From positions 4,278,001-4,342,000 of the forward strand of contig NC_088318.1 in NCBI RefSeq assembly GCF_910592395.1: a stretch of 64,000 nucleotides of DNA, read 5' to 3'. The translations under genes were made by a program, and so were the position numbers. The notes below the pieces were generated by a model that saw only the letters and a program-made list of their open reading frames with translations, had not been told where the DNA came from and searched no databases. Positions 46,001-57,300 of the stretch are shown piece by piece. Positions within the stretch are counted from its first letter, which is position 1. Each line of letters starts with the position of its first letter. Source of the stretch: Lineus longissimus. Taxonomy: Eukaryota; Nemertea; Pilidiophora; Heteronemertea; Lineidae.

Positions 46001-47020
46001 TAAAGAAATAAAATGCCCGGTTTAACATCCTGCAGAATCAGGGGAATCGGGCGTTTCAAGTGACATACGACACAAATGGGTTGTCCTCATGCAATCACTT
46101 TGGAAACGCATTTTAAAATAGATGTTACGTCCTGTTAATGGGGCACGTCATCGTCGCGTACATTTGGGAAAAACTCCCTAACGAGACCTGAACCAACCCC
46201 ATGGTACTCTATTCACCAGTCACGAAATTTCGGATGAAACATTGATCAGTTTTTAACATTTTGTTCGTTTTATTGGTTCTTTGGGGCACTAATCAGTCTC
46301 CACAGATAGGTTTAGAGTGGATTATTAGAAAGTACCATTTCAGAAAGTATGTCGAAGACGAACGAAATAAGTTTTCACTTTTAATTTGATCCCATATACA
46401 TGTATATCGAATGTTAGGCCACAGTTCAAGCCGGCCAGGGAAGGGTGGGCTAGTTAGTAGGATTGCTCCCTATGTTTCACGTAAATTACACACGACCCAC
46501 ACTCGACTGACCTACGCACTGGGTAGCACGTCAATGACTGTATGTTCAAAAAAGAGGGCACTACTGCAGGATCCCTTACAAAATGACCATCACTTCCAAA
46601 ATGTTCTATAGGCCTAGCTAACCCTAACCAAAACCTCTCTTTGAAGCATTTGTCAGGGATTCTGCAATCAAGCCAAAAGGAGGAGGAGGAGGGGAAGTCA
46701 GTCCGCAGATGGTGGTTTCACCCCTCCACATGACATTATTGAGCGGCCAGCGGTTGCCGGTTGAGTGTAACTCCGGACCACCTTAGACTAGTTCAAATAG
46801 TTGATCATGGTAGACGAGGGAGAAGTTGTGTAAATGTGACTACCCTGCTTGTTATGACCACAATAGGCAGAGTAGTTGAAAGCGCAAACACGACTACCCC
46901 CGGGTCCCCCCCCCATGACCCCACACTTCTTCGAACGGAATGGTTTCAGTGCTGTTGTGTAGACCGATAGTAACAGACATCAATTGTTATAAATTTTCAG
47001 CGATCAAGAAGAGGGAAACG
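43082..47020. other. Spacer between transporter B and CLPTM1L (divergent 5' ends)
   Basis: Holds both promoters, not individually mappable. Visible repeats: three copies of a CCGTCTTGCC-type block at about 45240-45440, and degenerate ~24-bp units built on ACATCCGGTAGAGACATGG at 44650-44760 and 45480-45800. C-rich runs occur near 43840 and 46905. No further gene is supported. Confidence 0.5.
45240..45800. repeat. Degenerate minisatellites upstream of CLPTM1L
   Basis: Three GCAGCnTCnCCGTCTTGCC blocks about 80 bp apart are followed by repeated ACATCC..AGAGACATGG units of 22-26 bp. Both are diverged. Confidence 0.6.
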
Positions 47021-48314
47021 ATGAAGATCTTCACCTTCACAAACGTCTTGATGTTTCTCTTCGTGGCTTACATCAGCCACTCCATTTATTCATTGTACCA
47101 CGTCTTCCACCCAAAGCACTGCCAACCTGATCGACAGTGCCTCCACTCTTACTTGAGACAGAACCCAAAGCTTGAGGTAGGTGGAATTGGGCAGGGGGGG
47201 ATGTGGGGGATTCATCCCCCCTAAAATATTCCAAGGGGGGATTTCCCCCCCTTAATTTTGAGCACTAAAGTTTGTTTTACTGTCAAATGAGTAATTTTCA
47301 TGATTTGATATGTAAAATAAGAGCATTTGGGAGCCAATTGGAACGGTTTTAGGGCCAAAAAACGTCTCGGGAGGGGTCATATACCCTTTTTAAGAAAAAA
47401 AAAGTTTTAGAAAAAAAAATTTTTTCTTTTTCTTTTTGCTCCCCCCTCAAATTTAATCCTGGCGGAAACCCTGTTGGGCCCAATGAATTTTTGTCAATTA
47501 TGTTAGCGTCAACTTAACTTTATGTTATCTCCTTCAGTTGGCTGCAGCACCATTAAAAGTTGGTCTGTTTATCTTTCTTCCACTCATGAAAAAAGAATCG
47601 GGCTCACGTTAATGCTTGCTTCTCCGGCCCTGCATCCTGTTTGTATGCAGAGCCGGAGAAGAGAACATTAATCCCTGATTTCCTCGGGATGGTTAAACTA
47701 TGACTGGGGTTCTCATTGAATGTGATTGACTTACTCGAGGCCTTTGCTATTTCAGATAAAGGTTTACACGTCGCAGCATGAGAAAGTGAGAAGTGAAAGT
47801 GATTTGAACTTGATATGGAAGAATGCATCCATAGATGTGAATGATGTGTTTGAAGTGTAAGTACATTTAAAAATGGGGAGTCCAGGCACTCGAAATACTA
47901 TCAGCACTGTGAATGTTCATTGTGGCCTGACTGCAGAGAGGGTGCATGTTCTCAATTTGTTTCATGGTGGAGAAGTGCCTGGGTTATCTTTAAGGGGGAT
48001 GTCACCAGACAAGATCCTATCACTACCAGTTTTCATAACATTGTAACAAACTGCATCTGGAAATGTTTCATTTTGAAAGATTTTGCGTCGGGATTGTAAC
48101 ACATGCTCAGATATCTTATGACAGATAACATGCTCAGTCTCAAGGGATCTGAACAGCACTCTGTTAGCTGCGTGCTTTAATTTATTGCAAAGGGCGGAAA
48201 TTCATCTGTTAGATTGTACTTTTCAGGTAATGTGGAGTGCTTGTTTTCACTCAAACGTCCTCTGCTTTTTAGCTCACCTCTTAGCAGAGGTGAGCTTATC
48301 CCATACCGTTGCGT

Positions 48315-48352
<38 letters not shown>

Positions 48353-51300
48353 CGTCGTCCGTTAGCAGGGCACGTTTCGTAACTGTTAGAGCTATTGAGT
48401 TGAAACTTGGTACACATGTACCCTTATGTAATGACACCTTGGAGACCAAGTTTCGGTCCGATTCGTTTCATGGTTTGGCCACCAGGGGGCCAAACGTTAA
48501 AAGTGAAAATATGGAATATCTCCCTTAATAGTAGTCGGGAAATTTTGAAAAAAATATGGTAGGTACTTCTAGCAAAGGTGCATCATATATCCTCCGGGTT
48601 TTTGATTTGACCTCCTTTTCAAGGTCACAGAGGTCAAATGGTGTAAATTGGCCGTTAGGATGTAACGATGGCACGTTTCTAAACTGCAATGACTATTGAT
48701 ACCAAATTTGGTACACATTTACCCCTTAGTCAGGTGATCTCAGGGACCGAAGTTTGGTCCAATATGATTCACCACTTGACCACCAGGGGGCAAAATCCAA
48801 AAACCTTAAAAATGTGATTATTCCTTAACTTCTTGCCCGATTGCCACCAATTTGATATCATGGGTATATCTAACCACCATACAGTATATGTCACACAGGT
48901 TTTTAATTTGACCTTCTTGTCAAGGTCACAGAGGTCAAATGGCGTAAATTCGCCGTCAGGCCGTAACTATGGCACGTTTCTTAACTGCAATGACTATTGA
49001 TCACAAATTAAGTACACATGTACCCCTTGGTCAGGTGATCTCAGGTACCGAAGTTTGGTGCGATCTGATTTGCCGTTTGGCCTCCAGGGAGGGGGCCAAA
49101 TCCTAAATTCTTCAAAATGCCATTATTCCTAGTAATGACTTGCCCGATTGGCACCAATTTTATATCATAGGTACATCTAATTCTAACAACCATTCAATGT
49201 GTCACCCGGGTCTTCTTTGATTTGACCTACTTTTCAAGGTCACAGAGGTCGAATGTACTGTAAATTGGCCATTTTGGGGAAATTGTAATTGCTTGGACCT
49301 ACATCAAACCTAACACTACATGACACAATACCATGCTCTTTATCCATCTTTCCTCCACATGAGGTGAGCACAATGGCCCTGGCCATTTCATTTTGATAAT
49401 ACATATAATACCTTTCAGGTGTAAGTAGCTCGAGTTATCTTCTTGTTCCTGGCAACAGGTGACTGCTTGTCATTTCATCCATTCTTGTTAGTCAAAGCCT
49501 GTTGTTTCTGGTGGTAATAGAATATCTTAACCCCAATTCCAGGTCCCTGAATGTCACCCTTCCAAGGAAGACCAGGAATAATGGGACACTGTACGCCCAT
49601 GTCTTCATCAGCCCGCATGGAGAAAGCTCTCTTTCTGGACGAAGGTCATCCTATGCAATCAGCCAGCTTACTACGTATATGATTAGGAAGGCTGACACAT
49701 TCAATCTCATTGGTGATAAATCTTCTCAGAAAAGGGTGAGTATTCTCAAAAATTACAACTTTCTATTAAATTAATAACTTTATCGATTCTTAGCATTATT
49801 GAGTATGTTTTGCTGGAAGCCAGTTTTGTGAATAACCAATATATCTCACACCCAAGTTGTATCTTTAAAATCAATTTCACTTTCAGCCTCAGGAAACAGG
49901 TGATAAGACCAAAGCGAGACCTGTGACTCACTGGAGGAGTAAACTGCTGATAAGTGTCATGACTGACAACATTCCCATCGAAAGATATGGTATTCCTGGC
50001 CCCATCTACAAGTTCCTAAAGTAAGTACCATTTGTTGTAACTCATTCATTTCACGATTTTTAGCTCTGACACCTCTAGTGATGTTCTGCTTCATACAATA
50101 GTGCAGAGTCCGAGCTCTGTTAGGAAAGCACATTCCTTAACTGTTGGGATTATTTTGTGGTAACTTGGTGTGATGATACCTTTTTGAGAAATGCAAAGAC
50201 TTAGCCAACAGCGTTTTTATTAACACATGGCCTCCATTGATAGCACAGTCTTCATTGTCCATCATCTCTGTTGTTACTTTTGAAGAACACCATGGCTGGT
50301 TGCTGAAACACCTGGGCCATTGCCTTCAATCTTGCTCCAACCCAATTCACCGCTTGGCCACCAGGGGGCCAAATCAGAAAACAGAAGTAGTCATGTTACT
50401 CCTTCACTATAAGGTGATGTTATCTTATCACATTTCAGGTTATCACCAGATGGTGATTATCTACCTATGCTGTATATTGACGACCTCAGCCTAAGAATTA
50501 AGGATTTGGTTGTAAGTTTCACCCTGGTTTTACATAAATGTAACAGCTTACCAGTCCTGTGAGAAGAATGAAAATCTTTTTTCTGTAGTTCATTCTGTTG
50601 TTCCATTACAAAACGTTTAGGAACCATAATTACTTCCCAAACTTTCAAAGATAAGGTAAATTATTAGCCAACAAGTATGTGTTTTGTTAAATTCCTATTT
50701 GTTTATTTCTATTTTAGGAGGTTAAGAAAACTGAACCAGAAGTGCCTCTTCAGATTCGTTATGCCCCGATATCATTGGGTAGACTCCAGTTGTGGGTTCA
50801 GATCTCCGAGTCATTTTCGCTGCTGAAAAAGCTTGGTAGGTTCAATCTCTTCGATCGATCAATGACAGATATTATTGATTCGTTCTGTATGCGTATTGCT
50901 AACATTGGCCTAATTCAAGTGTAGCTGAACTGCTGGAACGTATGATGACACCTGTTGGTGATCTGTACATGTGCACACAAAATTCTAGGTCAGTGTGACC
51001 TACTTATCAGGTGTAATTAGGTCAAGGTCATTAAACCGATTTTGATCAACAGATGAGCATGTGGTCCTTGGACCATTTCATTATGTATTATGGATCTTTC
51101 AGGTTTTTCTGATAAAGACACAGATGAAGTCAAGGGAATCTTTACTGACACAAACTTTTTACTGCTGATGTTGACTTTCACTATTGCTGCATTTCATGTG
51201 AGTAGGAGCGTCGGTTTCCTCTGGGTCCTCCAGTTTCCTCCTACTATACATATCAAATTTCCCAATATTGTTTTTATATAGCGAATAATGTCCTAGTTGG

Positions 51301-54300
51301 CACTCAGCTCTCAACTTGATATTTTTTGGCGAGTATGAGGCAGTTTTATTCATCTAAGTATAGTAAATTTAGATGTCCTAGTTGGCGCTCAGCTCTCAAC
51401 TTGATATTTTTTCACAGTATGAGGCAGTTTTATTCATCTAAGTATAGTAAATTTAGATGTCCTAGTTGGCGCTCAGCTCTCAACTTGATATTTTTTCACA
51501 GTATGAGGCAGTTTTATTCATCTAAGTGTAGTAAATTTAGATGTCCTAGTTGGCGCTTAGCTCTCAACTTGATATTTTTTTGCGAGTATGAGGCAGTTTT
51601 TTTCATCTAAGTATAGTAAATTTAGATGTCCTAGTTGGCGCTCAGCTCTCAACTTGATATTTTTTTGCGAGTATGAGGCAGTTTTATACATCTAAGTATA
51701 GTAAATTTAGATAGATTTATGATGTCAATTGCTCATTTTTAGTGGGATATATACTTGATGCTGATTGCTCATTTTCAGTAACTGAAAATAATTAAGCAAT
51801 CAGCATCAAGTACATATCCGTCTAAAAATGTGCAATCGTCATCACAAACACATCCCAATTAACAGTACTAAAACAAGTGAAAATTTCAAATCTTAATTCT
51901 AGAAGTTGGCGGCCGACAAAAATTTTTATTTGCTGCCACAATTCTTCTGTGATCAATGTATTAGATCCATTATAGCACAGTGTTCATTGTGAACAATCTC
52001 TCCCTGTTGACCATATGCCACGTTTTATCTTGGTCAATGTTCACATGAGACAATTCTAATCTTTCTATTCCTTTTCAGCTCCTGTTTGATTTCCTTGCCT
52101 TTAAAAATGACATTCAGTTCTGGAAGGAAAGAGAGACTATGGTTGGACTGTCTTCTCGGATGGGTAAGTATAAATGCTTTTAGGGCAAGTCATTTCAGTA
52201 TGTATTTACATTTGTCTGATTTTTCAGTTCTCACTGGCCCTTGCATGCATATGTACGCCAGACCAGAGACTGCTCCTGTGTAGGTACGGTTAGGGGCCAT
52301 ACTTTAAGTAGGTACCCACACTTTTCCGATTTTCGGGACCCTTTCCTCTGTTTGTAGGCCTACGCTTTAGCAGTCCGACTCCCTCAGTGTATGTATGCAT
52401 GTAGATCATAAGGAGTTTCCGCATCGCTTACGATTACGATGACGATTACGATTTTAAAGTCGTAATCATAATACTCTCAAAACTGGCATGAACCAGAAAT
52501 TTAGTTTCCGCATTCACACCAACGACTTGGTGTACTGTAGTATAGGCCCTATACTCTGCTCTCATGCTCTGGGTGCACTTTTCTCGGCACTAAAACATGA
52601 TCAAAATCGCCGTTGATCAAATTAAATGCAGTTCCTATATTTGACAGATATGTTCTGAAGTATTCTTCAATGAATATTTCACCTTGAATTTGATATGTAG
52701 CGTGGAAAATAGGCTTTTCGCTTATCCATGTAATCGTTTTTCGACTTACGAAGATCAGCCGGAATCCTCGTAAGAACGAGACGAAAGTACCATGGACGAT
52801 TTCGCTGGGGATTGCGTAGCACCAAAAATCGATGACTTCAAACACAAATCGTAATCGTAAGCGATGCGGAAACACGCTCATGAGAAAAAGTATACAATGT
52901 TCAAAGTGCAGACTGTATTTGTCGCAACCGACAGGTATCATAAGCATGCATAAGCCCCACCTCCGGGCCATATTTAGATCACCTCCGTATGTAGTATCAG
53001 CCAATCATTGCACGCTTGTATTAACCTCATGTTCTTTTACATTTCTGTGATAATAAATCAGAGTACATGTAGTCAAGAAGTCGCACTGCAGACTATCTTC
53101 TGTTGGACGTTCTCCCAGGCAGTGCCCCTGAACTCTGAATAGTAGAAGTAAAACTGGATACCGTCACTGTAGTTTACAACAATGTCCATTGGTCCCTATT
53201 GTTGGGCTGTTGTGTTGCTCCACCGACGCGTGTTTCTGCCCCTCTAGGCTTCATCAGGGTGGCTGGGGTTGACTTGCATCTGTCTTGTTCGAAGTTCACA
53301 GTTTGAATGACATCATGACTCAGGGGTGGTTTCTCAATGACGTTGTGACGTTATAGACTTTGTTGCGACTCTGTTGTTGAAACATTCTGTTGTAGTCAAG
53401 CAGGTGGGCTGTCCAAATGGCACAATATGTTGAGAAGTACAGGATCAACCGATGATACACACGGACCAGACAATAAAATCAGAATAGTAGAAGTAAAACT
53501 GGATATCGTCACTGTAGTTTACAACAATGTCCATTGGTCCCTATTGTTGGGCTGTTGTGTTGCTCCACCGACGCGCGTGCCCCTGAACTCTCCCATGATA
53601 CTTTCAAGTCCCCACGTAGTTTTGTTTCGGTCGTTGTCCTTTGTTTAAGTCGATGTAAATAAACGAAAAGGTGATCCGTTGTGAGCAGCGTAATATTTCT
53701 TTCCTTAATTCCAGTTGTGTGGAGATGTGTAAGCACTATTGTCATCTTTTTCTACCTGATGGATGAAGATACAAGTCTGCTTGTTCTCATTCCTGCGGGT
53801 ATCGGGACACTTATTGAGGTAGGGACTGCTGCTCTTTTTGAAAAAACGTTCGTGCCACTCAGATTTATTTCTGAAGACAAAAATCCCCGATTTTTAATTT
53901 TTTCCAGATTATGTATTTTCGTTCGGTTTTTTAATTCAAGTTGAAATATAAATTTTATAACTTTGTTTTCGCAAATCAATGTTGTTCATGGAATATGTGA
54001 AAATTTGGGACTTTAATTTAAAATTGACACTCGTTTTAGATGCTCTCTATGCCTACATGTGTGTTGTCAAGTATGTGCCCCAGACCTTTTTTCTAAAATT
54101 GTGTTTTGCTTGCAGGTTTGGAAGGTGAAAAAGGCATTCAAGTTAAAAATTCTGTGGAGTGGACTCAAACCATCATTTGAGGTTGGTAACATAATCTTAA
54201 AATACCAGATTTCTCCAAATGCCCCTCAAAATGAAGAAAAATTATTTGGATGAAATTCTTGCAATTGTTCCTCTTTTCGACTCCGTTCATTCCTTTATCT

Positions 54301-57300
54301 CCTATTTAGATCAGGGATGTTTTCAATGGGAACTTGGTAGGTTTCATCAAACAAACAATTACTCAAGGGCAGCCAGGGCCTGGGACTAGTCATTCACCAT
54401 AATATCCAAATTTGACTGACCCAGTAAACTTCCTGAAATAAATAAAAGCAAGTTTTTAAAGGGTAACTCGTGTCAAATTTCACCATATAATGTTTTAGCT
54501 GTTTTTTGACAAATGACTACGTCACTTTCTCATAAATCGGTAAGGTTTTCGAATCGAAATGCACATTTTCTAGAAATTGATGGTTTAATCCCGCCCGGAT
54601 GGCTCGCTTCGATGCCGTTTTCGTTGATGACGTCACAACATGAACATTTTCGCAGTCGCGGTGGTTTACATTCAGTGATTTTATAATAAATCTAATCAAA
54701 AATGGAAAATTTGAGCTTTACATTTGTGATCAACAATTAAAAATGGACGTATTTCCGCGAAGTTGTAACTCACATCATAGTATCACTTTAAATCTTTTGT
54801 TTTGTAGTTTGGCCTCACCTCTGACAAAGAAAAGGAGACAGAAGCTTTTGACTCTCAGGCCATGAAATATCTATCCTATGTACTCTTTCCATTATGCATC
54901 GGAGGTGCCATTTATTCTATGATGTACACGCCTTTTAAAAGGTAAGTAACTAACAGAAACACTTCATTCAGGAATTATGCCGCACCAATTTAAAGGGTAA
55001 CTCGTGTCAAATTTCACCATATAAATGTTTTAGCTGTTTTTAACAAATGACTACGTCACTTTCTCATAAATCGGTAAGGTTTTCGAATCGAAATGCACAT
55101 TTTCTAGAAATTGATGGTTTAATCCCGCCCGGACGGCTCGCTTCGATGCCGTTTTCGTTGATGACATCACAACCTGAACATTTTCGCAGTCGCGGTGCTT
55201 TACAGCGATTTTATGATAAATCTAATCAAAAATGGAAAATTTGACCTTTACATTTGTGATCAAAAACGGATGTATTTCCGCAAAGTTGTAAATCACATCA
55301 TAGTATCACTTTAAAACCTTGGATAACAGACCTGCAGACCAACATATTCCCCCAATTTTTATAACCCCCACAGACCTACATAACAGACACCTATTGACAC
55401 AAATGAAAAAGAATATTAGAGAAAAACATCTGTCTTTGTTGTGTTCCATTTGTCACATTACAACTGATAATTCCAAACCTGTTGTGTAACCTACCGGTTG
55501 ATGTCATATTTGCCCGTGGGCCTGGTATGGTATTTCTAGCATCAAATCGTAAGCCTCCCCTTTATTTTGCAGCTGGTATTCTTGGTGTATACATAGTCTT
55601 GTGAATGGTAAGTCATGAAGGGTAATGTCATCCAGGGTGGTGGAAGAACATCACAGAAGTTAAAAATTTACTCTGGGTACATTCGAATTTGGTTTTTGGC
55701 ACGTGGTGAGTCAATCGTTGTGCGATCAGCACCAGAATCGAGAATGAATCTTGACCCGTTATGTTTTCCTGGGAAGAAATCCTCCAAGGTGAATTTCTAT
55801 GGGGGAAGGGTTTCCTGATACCGATTTCTGATTAGAAGATTTCAAGGAACTGATTTCTAATTGGTAGCTATATTTTGTTTATCACCAGTTTCCTTTGCTT
55901 TTCAGGTGTGTACGCCTTTGGATTTTTATTCATGCTGCCACAACTGTTTTTAAACTACAAGGTAAGATTTAGCGTCTTTGTATGTACATCACCACCACAA
56001 TGCACTTCTTATGATTGATAAAATGTGCATAAAACCATGCCATAAACAGATTTGAGAGCCAACTCTATCTCCATCATCGGCTAAAGACTGATTTATGCAG
56101 ATTCATTTCTGTAAGATCTTCATATGATTTGTTTTTTTTCCAGTTGAAGTCTGTGGCACATCTACCATGGCGGGCATTTATGTATAAGGTGAGAAGGTGT
56201 AGCGTTCTTAAAATCCATCTGAAAGTTTGACATGTCTAACTCTATGTACCGGATACCATGTTTGTCATACTCAGTATTAGCCATCTTAGCATTTCAAAAA
56301 CTTAATAAGGCCAGTTTTTGTGGGTAGGGGTCCTTAAATGTTGGGAAAAGGAGTCTATTCTGAGACCATTCTGTTCAGTCTGATCCCAACTTGACAAGAT
56401 ACTTTACAAGACTTTTGACTATTCTGTTTAACTTGACAAGATACCGTAAAAGATTTTTGACTTTTCTGTTCAGTCTGATCCCAACTTGACAAGATACCGT
56501 ACAAGATTTTTGACTATTCTGTTCAGTCTGATCCCAACTTGACAAGATACCGTACATGATTTTTGACTATTCTGTTCAGTCTGATCCCAACTTGACAAGA
56601 TACCGTACAAGACTTTTGACTATTCTGTTCAGTCTGATCCCAACTTGACAAGATACCGTACATGATTTTTGACTATTCTGTTCAGTCTGGTCCCAACTTG
56701 ACAAGATACCGTACAAGATTTTTGACTATTCTGTTCAGTCTGATCCCAACTCTGACAAGATACCGTACAAAATTTTTGACTATTCTGTTCAGTCTGATCC
56801 CAACTTGACAAGATACCGTACAAGATTTTTGACTATTCTGTTCAGTCTGATCCCAACTTGACAAGATACCGTATAAGATTTTTGACTATTCTGTTCGGTC
56901 TGATCCCAACTTGACAAGATACCGTACAAGATTTTTGACTATTCTGTTCAGTCTGATCCCAACTTGACAAGATACCGTACAAGATTTTTGACTATTCTGT
57001 TCAGTCTGATCCCAACTTGACAAGATACCGTATAAGATTTTTGACTATTCTGTTCAGTCTGATCCCAACTTGACAAGATACTGTACAAGATTTTTGACTA
57101 TTCTGTTCAGTCTGATCCCAACTTGACAAGATACCGTATAAGATTTTTGACTATTCTGTTCGGTCTGATCCCAACTTGACAAGATACCGTACAAGATTTT
57201 TGACTATTCTGTTTAGTCTGATCCCAACTCTGACAAGATACCGTACAAGATTTTTGACTATTCTGTTCAGTCTGATCCCAATTCTGACAAGATACCGTAC

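Noticed and set aside
48177-48528. Poly-Arg/poly-Val open frames
   Set aside because: Translations of the CGT trinucleotide run inside a repeat.
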